A stretch of DNA of 41,625 nt from Echinostoma caproni. Taxonomy: Eukaryota; Platyhelminthes; Trematoda; Plagiorchiida; Echinostomatidae. The position numbers and the translations under genes are program-made. The DNA lies in assembly GCA_900618425.1 (NCBI GenBank), contig UZAN01039849.1, positions 7,111-48,735 of the forward strand, read 5' to 3'. Positions within the stretch are counted from its first letter, which is position 1. Each line of letters begins with the position of its first letter. Below are positions 25,114-36,120 of this stretch, one piece after another. The notes below the pieces were generated by a model. The model was not told the DNA's origin and searched no databases. It saw only the letters and a list, made by a program, of their open reading frames with translations.

Positions 25114-27475
25114 TGCAACGTTGCGCATAATCCCACCCTTGCCACACGAGTTTTGTGAGTCCCTACACAGCCATAGTTAGTTAAAAACGTGAAATTCAGC
25201 TTTACTTTCATACAATCTCTTTTACTTAAATCAAAAGATTATTTATTCAAGTTAACCAAAAGGATATGGTTACAGCTACTCGTGAAAAAAGTGTGAAATC
25301 TGTGCTTGTGCTAAGTAAATATTCTTCCAATTCAGAGGTTCATTGCCAAATCCGTAGGGTAAGGTACATGAAAAATAACATAAAATGGAAAGAGTCTACG
25401 GACCCAAACGTTTTTTTGGGAGACTGCATTAAAAAATGTTTCTTTTTTTGAGGTAAAGCATTAGTTACTTACTGAAGTGAATTCTTGCTGACATCATTTA
25501 CGGATTATGTTCTTCTGTAAGCTAATGAGAGGTATTTCCCACCATATTCTGTTTACCATTTGATGCCAATAAATAGTTGAGTAAAGACTTGATCCATCAT
25601 TTTGACTGCTGTTTGACTTGTGTTCTATGTTCATAAAACTTCCTTTCTTATTGGCTATTATTCGATAATCCAGAGTTTCGAAATACAAAGTAATCCTGAA
25701 AATGACGCAATGAACATCAGTCACAATGTCCAGTGTTATCAGTAAATTCGTTAAATTTGTTTTGCAGCAAGTTGCAATTTGAAGAAAAAAATCAGAAAAG
25801 TGTCTTTCGCGTAGAGAAATGACGACAATTAAATGTTGACAGGTCGAATGAATTCTGAATATCGTTTGGGAGCGTAACATTTTGGTTCTACACAAAATAG
25901 GGTGTGATCAATAGAGTCAAGAAACGTTCTTACTTTCTTCGTTATAAATGATGCACAATTCCTGATAACATAATCAGAGGTAGAATTACGTTGAGTAGAA
26001 CAGGTACTTATGCTACGGAAACTAAAACCCAAATCTATTTCAGGTGACCCCGATTAATGAGACTATAAAAGTTAGAGGAGGAATGTAAGAATGAATTGAG
26101 GTCAGAAGGAGAACAATAAAGTGTGTAATTAAAATCAGTAATTGTATTACGACATTACGACAAACACAATGGTGCAGAAGCTACAGAACTACGGTCAATA
26201 TCACGAGAACAATAAATGAAGCATAACATTCAGTTGATTTATCAGAGTTCACGCAGATTTCCACATTGACGTTTGTCCTGCATTCTCATCTACTTTGAGG
26301 TAGTTCAATGTTATTCCATCAGCTCTACAATCAAATTGATTATATCTTTGTTTCGTGAGAACCCTCGACAATAGGACAATAGAACACTGCCATAATGTCA
26401 GGTTAGTAAGGTTCCGACTACGGGCTTTACCTATTTGTACAAATGCACTCATGAAACATATGAATTCCTCGACCATAGTGAAAATATTGAGTCCAGTTTT
26501 TACCATATGGTTAACTGAATTCTTAATACAAAGCTCCGTTGATCTACAAATAGCGCATTTGAATTCTCCCAAAGTCAAAACAACCGATAGACGCTCTCCT
26601 CAAATCATACCCAACGCTTTTCCAAGATCTGACCAGGCCAGTCACGTTATGACCACATACAAACCCGGATTAGGATCACATTGTGATGAAAAATTAAATT
26701 AGTCGATGTTATATTATCGAAATTGTGTTTTCATGTGAATTTTATATTGACCATATGTGCCATATGTGTTTCAGTCATATGACTTAAACAATAAACCTTT
26801 CTCCGTTCAGTATTTTACTACACCACGAGAAACGTATTCAAGAGTGTTATTTTTTTCAAAGATCTTTAATAGTAGCAATGCGATCCCCAACGAAGGCGAA
26901 AGATTGCTAAGAATCACAGAATAATTTAGATTTCCCAAGTACTTGCTGGGATATTAACAACTTCTGCATGCTTCACAATGCCATTGTTCAAAATGGCCTA
27001 TTTTGTTCTGTAGACTGCTCCAAAGAATGTTTCGCAGCTGCAAGGCATATTAATTTACCAAACCGATTGGTTGGAGAATTTGAAGCCCACTTGCTCCCAC
27101 ATTACCTTTCAGCCTACATTCGGCCCCATATATAGTACGCCATTCAAGTGTGAAATCCATAGCTGCAAAACGATTTGAAATTTTTGGGTACCTCCGCAAT
27201 AATAACTGCCAAGATGCTGAAGAAACGGCACTCCAAGACCTTTGTGCGCTGACTGGACTGACGTTGCGATTTTACCCCAACCAGTACTACTGAGTTCGAA
27301 GAAACTTGATTTTCGTATATCAAATAATTAAAAACCCTGATCACCCATTTCTTTCACTGTTCACCTTACCGCCCGACGCTCACCTCAGAAGCCAATCATT
27401 TAGATAAGTGCTTCAAAACTATCGAATTTAACCCTCGTTCATTTACTTCCCAAGATTGTAGTATTTCGAATTCTC
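25114..27475. other. No recognisable gene
   Basis: AT-rich DNA up to the assembly gap. The frames 25494-25895 (-, 133 codons) and 26355-26702 (+, 115 codons) show no motif, no signal of exon boundaries and low-complexity composition typical of chance frames. Confidence 0.5.
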
Positions 27476-27661
27476 NNNNNNNNNNNNNNNNNNNNNNNNN
27501 NNNNNNNNNNNNNNNNNNNNNNNNNNNNNNNNNNNNNNNNNNNNNNNNNNNNNNNNNNNNNNNNNNNNNNNNNNNNNNNNNNNNNNNNNNNNNNNNNNNN
27601 NNNNNNNNNNNNNNNNNNNNNNNNNNNNNNNNNNNNNNNNNNNNNNNNNNNNNNNNNNNNN
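27476..27661. other. Assembly gap (186 N)
   Basis: A run of 186 undetermined bases. Frames reported across it are meaningless. Confidence 1.
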
Positions 27662-28636
27662 ACACATCTCATCAATCTCGTTACTCGTCCGCTTATCACA
27701 CATTGGTGACAATTAGATTAATTAGTCCGCCATGTGGTCAAATTTAGTGGTCAAGTAAACATGCAACCGTTGTCACACGAAATGTGAGGATCGTGGAAAC
27801 ACTTTTGGGAAACAGAACATATTCATGGTGTTGTGTGAGGATCGATGCAGTCAGCTGAGAAAGCACGTGAATGACAATTTGCCATATACATCCAGCGCTC
27901 CACAAACAGCTATCTCACTTTGTCACATTGACATCGTCCAACGTTCAAAGTGGCATAATTAGAATCGTGCAGAATAATCAGTGCTTTCCGGCACGGTTTC
28001 TGTAGAATTTTATTGATGTCTCATCAACTAGTGGCAGAAGGTATGGCAAGATACCCTACAAAATGATAGTTGGTTAGAAATCTCCTCCAGATAGGTTTGG
28101 CAATTTTCAATTTACTGAACTTATGAGGGCCAATTCATTTGATCTATGCAGCTGGTTGGTCAATAGAAGCGTCGATTAGCTGAGCTCACGACTGACAACT
28201 AATGATTTGTGCGGATGATCGTTTTTACGCACAAAGTCACATGATCATCGATCGATTGAGGCTTGAAATGACCAGACAGAGTATTCGTTGCTCAAATCAG
28301 TACAGAAAACAGCAGCAGTTTCACAGGAGAAGGTTCAATCCCGGTAATTCCCAAAAATGTTAGTGAATAATAATACCTCTGCACTTTCGTTGTTGGTTTG
28401 ACTTCACATTGAAGCTAAACGAAAAAAATTCAGTCATGCTCCAGGATATGGATCAATAACGGGACGCTTGAATTGTAGTAAACATTTTTGCGGGATGTTC
28501 AAGTCAAGAAGCGGCTTTAATTATCCCTATAGGGGATGAACATTCAGCTACTACACAATCACTCTTCTTTGGAAATTACANGAAATTACATGGTAACAAA
28601 ACGTATGATGATAAGTTACACGTACAAAAAGCCAAT
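27662..28636. other. No recognisable gene; N flanked by duplicated bases
   Basis: No coding region seen. At 28572-28590 the nine bases GAAATTACA are present on both sides of a single N (28581), the same pattern as at 3443-3477, so a contig-join artefact is likely. The segment just before 28637 is downstream of the stop codon of the LINE on the minus strand and is probably its short 3' untranslated region. Confidence 0.5.
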
Positions 28637-30055
28637 TTAGCAAAGATTTTGTCTAAGAGTCCTAATGACAAGATCAGCGCTGGTAAGAAACCGTGCCAGG
28701 TACAGTATTATAGAAGACTTGTATATAGTGGTGCGTGCTGTTATATGTTTATACATGGAACGAGCGCTAGATGTGGAGATACTTTGACTAAGATGGGGGT
28801 ACAGTGGGTGAGATAGGTCAAGTAGTATTCTGGTAGAAATTTTCTGGCATGCCCTAAGGTGCTGTGAAATAATAAACTGAACAACATACTCAAGGGATAT
28901 GCCGCTATATCGGCATACGTGTTTGATGGATGTGCGTATGAGTTTGAAGACTTTGATTAAAGGACCCGGAAAAATAACAGGGGATGCATAAAGCCAGTGG
29001 GGAAGGATACAAAGAGAAAAAAATGCTTTATTAAGTGAGTTTTTGGTAGATAACATCTTCAAACGAATAATGTAAAGGTTGAGTTTTCTGACTTTGTGAA
29101 ATGTTTCGACGACATGAGGAGACCAAGAAAGATTGCGGGAAATGGTGACTGACATTGTGAAATGTTTCGACGACATGAGGAGACCAAGAAAGATTGCGGG
29201 AAATGGTAACCGAAAGATATTTGACGGAGCATGCTCTGGAAACTTCTTCACCATTGATAATGACATGCTGACAAGAGTTCATCACGTCAATATATTGATC
29301 ACCGTTTAGTAACGAAAATAAAACATTATTACACTTGGAAAGATTCATTCTAAGATTGTGCTGTGAAGACCAGTCGGTGAGCAGTGAAATATTCTGCATA
29401 CGTTTGGGGTACACGGAGGAGTTCGAAAGCGTCATGCCATGCACAACATCATCTGGCTACTTATTGAGCAGACAATCATCAAAAGCAGGCATTGAAGAAA
29501 TATAAGTTGTGAACAAGAAGGGAGAGAGAATAGCGCCTTGAAGAACTTCTTGAGTGGAGGGTAAACGTGAAGAGTTATGACCCTTATATTTGGTAAACTG
29601 TGATCGATGGGTGAAATAATTACTTAACAGATTGGTAAGCTCCGGCTGAATGCCTTTCTCAGAAAGTGTGTGAAGAAGTTTGGACCTATCAACACAATTG
29701 AAGGCATCACTGTACTCAAAGAAACATACCCGAACAGCTTTACATTTCCTGTCCAAGGAGGAAGAGATATAATGAATGAGGGATGCCAACGCATCATTGG
29801 TTGACCTGGAACTGCGGAAGGCAAATTGATTGGGATCAGGTGCATTCAGCTGGGTAGCATCTTTTGTAGTAAAATCTTCTTCATGACTTTCAAACACACA
29901 GAAGTGCAAGCAATCGGGCGAAATTTGGAGGATCCTTTTTGGGTACTGGTTTGATAGAAGGCACTCTTCAGCAGTCCGGAATGCAGTGTTTCGTAAAACA
30001 CAGGTTGCGCAGCAAACTGCAAATATGAAATCCTTTGAAGCAATAAGTGCAATTA
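28637..30055 (-). pseudogene. CR1/Jockey-type LINE reverse transcriptase, frame-broken
   Basis: Minus strand, from about 30055 down. FAAQPVFYETLHSGLLKSAF is followed by KFRPIACTSVCLKVMKKIL (RT fingers), with a frameshift near 29870. Then come DPNQFAFRSSRSTNDAL and RVCFFEYSDAFNCVD (palm motif A, its catalytic Asp replaced by Glu), VLQGAILSPFLF (motif B) and PDDVV (motif C, both Asp kept, with a stop at 29457-29459 in place of the preceding residue). The thumb (LLTDWSSQHNLRMNLSKC, VKYLSVTISRNLSWSP) is broken by a 61-bp tandem duplication at 29094-29207. The C-terminal frame then stays open to a stop at 28637. The sequence differs clearly from the RT at 8.4 kb (FRSSRSTNDAL against FRQNRSCANSLL), so it is a separate LINE lineage. 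It is 5'-truncated with no endonuclease. Confidence 0.85.
29094..29207. repeat. 61-bp tandem duplication inside LINE RT
   Basis: Fifty-three identical bases (starting TTGTGAAATG, ending GGGAAATGGT) occur at 29094-29146 and 29155-29207, separated by 8 bases, giving a 61-bp period. Because 61 is not a multiple of three, the duplication shifts the RT frame: both copies encode ISRNLSWSPHVVETFH in turn in different frames. The perfect identity indicates a recent event relative to the decay of the rest of the element, or an assembly duplication. Confidence 0.9.
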
Positions 30056-30899
30056 AACGAAGATATTCTGTTTAAGTAACGATTTGTGATTAGAAAACAT
30101 CCAACCTTCAAATAACTCGTAGAGCTGTGGAAATGATGTGGCTGTATGAAACTCAAAGAGCAAAATACAACCACTTCACAGCCCATTTTCAAAGTTCCAC
30201 CACCAACCTAGTTGACATCCTGAGTGCGGTGCTGGAACGTTTTGCGAGCATACAAATAGGCTAAAAGGAATTCAGGCCATTTGCGTTATCTATTTTCAAG
30301 ACTTTGTCAGATCGTTAAAGACTGAACAGTAAATGTCACAGTCTTTAAGGTTTGACAAATTTAGTGCTCTTTTGAGTTTTCTTTCTGAGGATTCTTAGTT
30401 TCACCTGAAAAAGCCAATACGTGAACAAATAATGAATAAACTGATCAAATGCACTCGATACCGTTCAGGTGAATTTTATTGATTCTAGAAATGGTAACAA
30501 CCGGATTCGAAAAGTAGCGAACAGTTACAATCGCTGTCGGAATTCGGGAACAACAATGCGATTGGGATTCAGGGTTTCAGTGAGCAAGATGCGTAATGAA
30601 ACGTGAAGAAAATCATAATCAGAGAAGCAAAAAGTTCTCATCGAGTCCAAACGAGGGGAAGATTAGATTCAACAGCTCACGAATTCTTGCTGCTTTCAGC
30701 ACAAATGCAAAACAATCTATTTTCCCAAGATTGAATTGGTGCGGAATAACCAGTTGATTTAACGATTTCAAATAAAGAAAAATGTGGTTATTTTATCTAA
30801 GCACATAAGTAACAAAATCTGAATATAATAATCACTTTGCTTTCGTTTTGTACAAATTGTAATTTTTGGGAAAACACAGCGATGTCGGTACAGGTGAAA
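30056..30899. other. No recognisable gene
   Basis: AT-rich DNA between the LINE RT and the hammerhead-like motif; nothing identified. The segment 30845-30899 lies directly next to that motif and may belong to the same repeat. Confidence 0.45.
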
Positions 30900-30954
30900 T
30901 AAGCCGACGTTTCGGTTACCGCGGGTAACCTTTATCAAGGCGATTTTTACAATC
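30892..30954 (-). ncRNA. Hammerhead-ribozyme-like motif (degenerate core)
   Basis: On the minus strand the order is: AAAT, one-base loop, GCC (30941-30939), TTGATAAA (30938-30931), GGTTACC (30930-30924), CGC, GGTAACC (30920-30914), GAAAC (30913-30909), GTC (ending 30906), GGC (30905-30903), TT, ATTT. This draws a type I hammerhead: inner stem I GCC/GGC, outer stem I AAAT/ATTT, a perfect 7-bp stem II, GAA core, and a minimal stem III with a GUC cleavage triplet. It deviates from the canonical core at two invariant sites (C3 is U, G8 is A) and has one extra A before stem II, so this copy is probably inactive. Such minimal-stem-III hammerheads are known from Penelope-like retroelements, but no Penelope RT is visible nearby. 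Confidence 0.5.
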
Positions 30955-31971
30955 GAATGAGTCGGGAACAGCTTTTTCTGAAAAAACTGTATAAAACAAA
31001 TCACATGGCGCATCGTTTTTTTGATACACTCCGAACGTTGTTCGGGTTTGACACGTTGCTTTCGTTTTCTTTTAATGAAAACGGTTTTTAATATGTATGA
31101 GTTATAAGCTAAGACTCATCCCAAACAATGTAGGGACATCGTGACGGGGAAACGGTCATTGGTGACAGGGTTCCGGAGAAATATCTCTGGGTTGTGGTTT
31201 CACTGATCTTCTTTAATAAACTTTGGTTAATTCCTGTAAATGAACCACAGAAAAAGCATCAAAAGTAAAATTTGGATTCTTTTAAATAGTGAAAAACATC
31301 GTAAAAGATGAATCTATGGTTGGGACGATAAATAGAGGCCTAAATTTTGAAGTTGTGTGTGAACAAGATGCCATGATGTTAAGCCCTATCTTCTGAACTA
31401 GTTGATAAAACTAGAAATTAAACATTGGATGCCTTTGGAGATGATCGCACGTTGCATTTACCAATTCATTTGTTCCTGTGGCTCAAGGCGGATATGTGAA
31501 AATACTCTACCCCTCAATTATTCTGTCCGCAATCTAACCATGGAAACAATTTGAACTGAAGTATGCTCGTGTGCACCTGCAGTGAACCGTTCTTGGATAC
31601 ATTGTGGAAATGCATGTTTGTGACTTCCATCTGAAATTTCGGAAATTTTGAATACACTTTTGTTGTATTTGACTTCTCTTGCAAACATCGGGTATTCGCA
31701 CATAAAACACCTTTAAATATTATGAAGTTATAGCAGTTCTACAAGCGACAGTTTCGCAACGACAGTTTTTTTCTTGCCTCTTGCTTTTCTCTACATTTAC
31801 TGGTAGATCCATTCAAGCTGGACGTGATCATCAAATCACGGACCAGGAGTACCTTCACCCTACACTGGGGACTAGCAGCAGGACAGATTTAGTTTCAACC
31901 AGCCCTGTGTAGTTAAGAACTGTCAGGACATGGTTACATAACCACGGCATACGTATCAGAACCATCAAGAT
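30955..31971. other. No recognisable gene
   Basis: About 1 kb with no domain seen. Positions 31800-31930 are GC-richer and unassigned. If the putative gene at 31972-32489 is real, this would hold its 3' flank; no AATAAA signal was found close downstream on the minus strand. Confidence 0.4.
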
Positions 31972-32489
31972 TCATATATCAATTAGCAACTGAACTCCTC
32001 GATTAGGCAGAATGGTGACAAATGCAAGGCTACCGTCATGCTTTTCCTCCTTGCTTAAGGACCCTTGTTCACCGGGCACAATCAAGTCTACCGTCCAGAT
32101 GTAGCACTTATCGCCATTATTTGTCGATTGTGATCTTCCAGGGAACCTTTCTTCTTTAGATACAGTACCTTGGACACTTCCAGGATTAAGTTTTGTTTCA
32201 ACTATTATCATGCTTTTAATGTGCTCGAAAAGACCCCACCGGCACAATTCCTCACGTTGAGCTCTGCATCACACACTTCCTTCGCACTGATCAGATCTAC
32301 TTTCAGATTTCCGCTTCCGTTGCTAAAACACCAGTCTAAGCTAGATAGTCTCACCTCCAACATTTCGGAAGTTTCAAAATATAACGTTGCTGCAATCCAA
32401 AACCTTGGTTCTGTTTTGTCTTGGGACGGATATCCAGAACGAACGTGAGCAAATAATAATGACACGTTCTGACGAGCATCAGCAACCAC
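31972..32489 (-). CDS. Possible host-gene exon pair, unknown function
   Basis: Two overlapping minus-strand frames look more protein-like than others in the window. The first opens exactly after a TTTTCAATTAG acceptor-like sequence (AG at 32491-32490) and includes SGYPSQDKTEPRFWIAATLY and MLEVRLSSLDWCFSNGSG. The second runs to a stop at 31972-31974 and includes CYIWTVDLIVPGEQG and GSLAFVTILPNRGVQLLI. They are joined without stops if a 38-base intron beginning GTGGGGTC and ending AATAG near 32210-32247 is removed. Introns this short are common in flatworms. Alternatively it is one exon with a frameshift, or a pseudogene. The plus strand is also open at 32170-32448, which weakens the call. I recognise no family. 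Confidence 0.25.
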
Positions 32490-32739
32490 CTAATTGAAAA
32501 TTTGGTGAGCCCGCATACAAATGCCTCTTTTCTTTTTGGAAATCATCAGTTTTGGCGAGTTCGTTCCATATTTTTGGAATTGGTGAACCGTTTTCTATTC
32601 CTTTAGAAAATTTGAGCGATTTCTTTTGGTGTTCTCACTTTACCATTATAGTTGTGTAAACTCTACATTTTCTGGAGAGAGTCATTTCGGATTGTATATT
32701 GTCTATACGATTATTCATTGCCTTCCCCTTGTCGATTTA
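32490..32739. other. Gap between candidate exons and Gypsy remnant
   Basis: AT-rich; no LTR boundary (TG...CA with a matching copy) or primer-binding site could be recognised ahead of the Gypsy Gag similarity. Confidence 0.4.
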
Positions 32740-33333
32740 TTAGATTTATCCGACAAGCCTTCTCCCGTGGTGGCCGCCACTTTCCAAACTCTACCCTTTT
32801 GGGCATCTAACTCTAGGGCGTGGTTCGCCGTCCTATCATCCAAGTGTGCAACTGAGAGCGTTAAATCTTCAAAGACAAAGTTCCACCATGTCTCTTTGAT
32901 GCCAGAACACCGGTTAGCCGAAGTTTTGACGTAGCTTAAAAAACCCTAAAGATAGGCCTTACAAAGCCTTACGAGAGGCTATACTAAGAGGCTCTAATAA
33001 AGAGCGTATTCGATGCATTCTTCAGGACATGCCTTTGGGTGACCGTAAACCTTCACAGCTTGGAGGCTTAAGTTAAACGACATGGACAACGTCTCACACG
33101 ATGATGCATTCGTAAGCGTACTGTAGTTGCAGAAGTTGCCACAGGACTTTCAGTTTTTTCTTGGGCCAGCGCGAGACATGCCCATAGAGCGTTTAACGGT
33201 TCTGGCAGATCATGCCATGCAGTACCGTCAACCGACGGTCACCGGGGTTGCGCCCGTTTATTTCTCCAGCTACGTCTGCCAACGGCCCCTTCCAGGCATT
33301 TATTTTGAAACTGAACGATTTGAGCCTAGATAG
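32740..33333 (+). pseudogene. CsRn1-like Ty3/Gypsy Gag remnant
   Basis: Gag packages the retrotransposon RNA. In one frame to 32934 the translation reads LPFWASNSRAWFAVLSSKC, then KTKFHHVSLMPEHRLAEVL, the usual start of CsRn1-type Gag in which a PFW..P..WF..VE-like motif leads. After a stop and frameshift, PYKALREAILRGSNKERI and LQDMPLGDRKPSQL follow from 32957. A further shift gives QKLPQDFQFFLGPA and MPIERLTVLADHAMQ (33127 onwards), matching the end of the Gag core. The zinc-knuckle part is not recognised. It is directly followed by protease sequence in the same orientation, so this is a single element. Broken in at least three places. Confidence 0.75.
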
Positions 33334-33456
33334 AAGGTCCAGGAGCGCAGGCTTCAGTGGAAAACAGTAATGGAGCAATCACCGGATACCTAAGTCAAAC
33401 AGCAATAGTCAAAAGTACTGTTGGTATCACGCACGTTTCGGTAATGTTGTTGCCAA

Positions 33457-34135
33457 ATGCATCCACCCATGCTCGTGCAAGGGTCAACCCCTTTCGGTAA
33501 AAGACTAAGCCGACGACTGATTACGGCGTCATCCGTTGGCACACGAACTAGGAGCCGCTTTTTCCACGTTAGGGGCCCCATTAGTGATGTGTATTTCCTC
33601 GTAGACACCGGTGCGGAATTGAGCATCACTACTCTTTCCTCCACTGAAGCTCGGCTCCCAGCTCTAGCACTCACCTTGACCGCAGCAAACGGTTCGGCTA
33701 TACGTACATTTTGTACTAGGAACCTTACTGTAGACTTTAACCTTTCCGAAGCAGCTGAGTGATCATTCTTGATTGCTGAAGTTCCTGTTCCTATTTTTGA
33801 AATGGATTTCCTAGCACATCACGGCCTCACTGTCGACACAAGCGAACGCCTTCTTCTCGACAGCATCAACTCTGCCAATGGATTAGCCACTGTCGCTGTG
33901 TCAATAATCCCCGTCTTAAACAACGGTGTACACTTTGGGTTACAACGCTTGTTAGATGTTTCTGCAATTTTGCCACCGGTCACCGCACCGGTGACCCATA
34001 CCATCGTCACACGCGGTCCACCCGTACATTGCCGCGCACGTCGTTTAGTTCCGGATAAGTTGCCTTTGACCAAACGAGAGTTCGACGTTATGCTCAGGGC
34101 GGGTATAATACACCCTTCATTGCAGATGGGTCCAG
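33457..34135 (+). pseudogene. CsRn1-like Ty3/Gypsy protease and start of RT
   Basis: The aspartic protease has its catalytic triad as VDTGAELSIT at 33601-33630 (the active site is DTGA), preceded by GPISDVYFL. The flap-side sequence ends at 33762 with a stop. In the next frame IAEVPVPIFEMDFLAHHGL and DTSERLLLD complete the fold. A linker then leads into the RT N-terminus: VTHTIVTRGPPVHCRARRL, VPDKLPLTKREFD and MLRAGIIHPSLQ (about 34000-34128), the region where CsRn1-clade elements bind template ahead of the palm. Similarity stops abruptly near 34135; palm (YLDD box), RNase H, integrase and the 3' LTR are absent. The frame is open to 34320 but its last 60 codons do not look Gypsy-like. The copy is dead. 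Confidence 0.8.
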
Positions 34136-34570
34136 CAATAACCGAATTTTACCGGACAGACCTTGAACTGAGCGTGTACATCGACGGAACGATCCTAACA
34201 ATGCACGCGGTGCAGAAAACTCGTGTGCGATTCTCATACACGAAGTGCCACAGCTCCTCGAAGCCGACAAATCCAATTGTCGAAAAAAATGATTTTTGCG
34301 AAGGGCGCTTCATTCAATAATTCTTAGACTGCCGCAATGTCTTTACCACGGCCATTAAACGCCTTCCGTGTTCTCCCAACTGTCGCCCGAAAATACTGAG
34401 GTATCCCTTGGGATACCAGAAATGGTAAACACAGTTCTTCGGTCATGGTATGAACACAGAACCAGAGGGCCCAAAGAACTACGCGTAAGACCGCTGCTGA
34501 ATTCAGAACCGAAAAATTGTCCACCGGTTGAAAATGTCAATAACATTGCTCGTGAAACACTGTAAACTTA
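34136..34570. other. Junction between Gypsy and CR1 remnants
   Basis: No family assigned. The stretch is open in several frames and GC-richer than the background, so it may hold unrecognised 5' sequence (ORF1 or UTR) of the CR1-type LINE that follows. A perfect 8-bp inverted repeat, GGTATCCC-TT-GGGATACC, lies at 34400-34417. Confidence 0.35.
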
Positions 34571-36120
34571 ATGCTCCACTCCGACCCCATCAGACCTAAC
34601 CCAACAATCACCTACGGCGAAAAACGTCTGACGGCCGACGATGAGGTGGGCCAAATTACGTCCCTAAACTCCAAGGAATTTCCGCACCGACAACGACTGA
34701 ACTGTTTCTATACCAATGCTCAGGGCTTTTTCAGTAAGTTTCCAGAAGTGGAACTACGTTGTCGGACCGGTCGATGAGGTCTCATTGGCGTAACCGAAAC
34801 CTGGTTGACGACTGACATTTTAGACTCCGAGTTGCGGTTTCCGGGCATGGAACTATTGAGGCGTGATCTTCCAACGCCAGGTGGGGGTATGTGGCTCTAC
34901 TATCATAATAGCTTGCAATGCGAGCAAATTGAGTGCCCATTTGCTGCTTCAGATACGTTATGGTGTAAATTGAAGCTAACATTACATGATATCAGGCTGA
35001 TTGCTGTAGTTTATCGCCCCCCTTTGCCAACAGATTGATCAAATGAGACTGTTGCAAACGATGTCTTACTTCCTATCATTGAATTTCACTCACGTTCTTG
35101 TTATGAGTGACTTCAACTGTACAACCCTGAGCAACGTGACTACATCGTGTACGCCATTTGAACGACAGTCGAAGCAGTTCATCCAGTCACATCCGTTGTA
35201 CACTCATGTGAAGGAAACCCACCAGGTTTGGAACCAACCAAATTTCGTCAACTTTGGATCTAGTACTAACAAATGAAGAATTGATGGTAGAATCAATTGC
35301 AATCGCAACTCCGTTGGGGCGCAGTGATCACGCTGTATTATTGTACGAATACGTTTGTTATGCATCAGTAATAACAGCTTCTTTGGATCGCTTTCGCAGC
35401 ACAAATGATTATGCAGGACTAAACAACCTGGCTCTTGAGATCCAGTGGATCTCCCCTGATATAGGCTGCAATCCCCTGGAGTCCTGGNAAATCTACTAAC
35501 AGCATCACAACATTGGTGGCTGCTGCTACAACCGTCAAGCGTCTATGCCAACCGACTGTTCAAAAATCAGCAATTTGCAGTCGAACTAGGAAATGGATAA
35601 TGCAAAGGGACTTTCACTGGTGGGAGTTCAAATGCTGTCCATGCCCCAGCACTTGGGAAGCTTACAGGCTCATTCGGAACCATTGTACAAATTTAGTGCG
35701 GAAAGACAGGCACAATTATCATGATATGCTGGCAAGGAAGTTTATCGCAAACCGTAAGCTACTATATAAACATGTAAACGTTTCCCGGAAAGCCAAACAT
35801 GGCGTTCCGATACTGAACTCAGCAGGACGTGTTTCAGGGACAACCAAGGACGCTGTAGAAATGCTTAGACCACAGTACTCTCAAGTGATCAATGACCCTA
35901 GTAACACTGGGTTCGTACTTCCCTGTTCCCTTGAACAAATTCCTTACCCATTACTGACAAACATTAACTTTTCTCCCGAAAGGATGAAGGCAAAGCTCCT
36001 GGCTTTGAAAAAGAACTCATCCCCGGTTTTAGATAACATTCATCCGCAAGCCCTTGTCACCCTGGCAAGTCACAGCCGATTCTTTAAATGAACTATATCA
36101 AAAACTGGGTATGTGAGATA
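34571..36120 (+). pseudogene. CR1-type LINE endonuclease and interdomain region, RT missing
   Basis: The apurinic-like endonuclease begins LNCFYTNAQGFFSKF. A premature stop lies at 34775-34777, and the same frame continues GLIGVTETWLTTDILDSEL with catalytic Glu in TETWL. Then GGGMWLYYHNSLQC and DIRLIAVVYRPP follow. Frameshifts near 35090 and 35260 lead to HVLVMSDFNC (catalytic DFN) and LDLVLTNEELMVESIAI, then GRSDHAVLLYE (SDH box). Beyond an N at 35488 the interdomain linker runs in one clean frame (35513-36091): STWEAYRLIRNHCTNLVRK, YHDMLARKFIANRKLLYKH, MKAKLLALKKNSSPVLDNIH. The RT start (LNELYQKLGM) is just reached near 36115. The 3' RT part is missing, so this copy is truncated at the wrong end for a normal LINE insertion. 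The long frame hints that the linker decayed less than the endonuclease. Confidence 0.85.

Noticed and set aside
25494..26702. Open frames of 133 and 115 codons on opposite strands
   Set aside because: No recognisable motif; composition looks like random AT-rich translation.
28562..28590. GAAATTACA doublet downstream of the LINE stop codon as a CR1-type 3' tandem repeat tail
   Set aside because: The two units flank a single N, the same pattern as the contig join at 3460, so an assembly artefact is the simpler reading.
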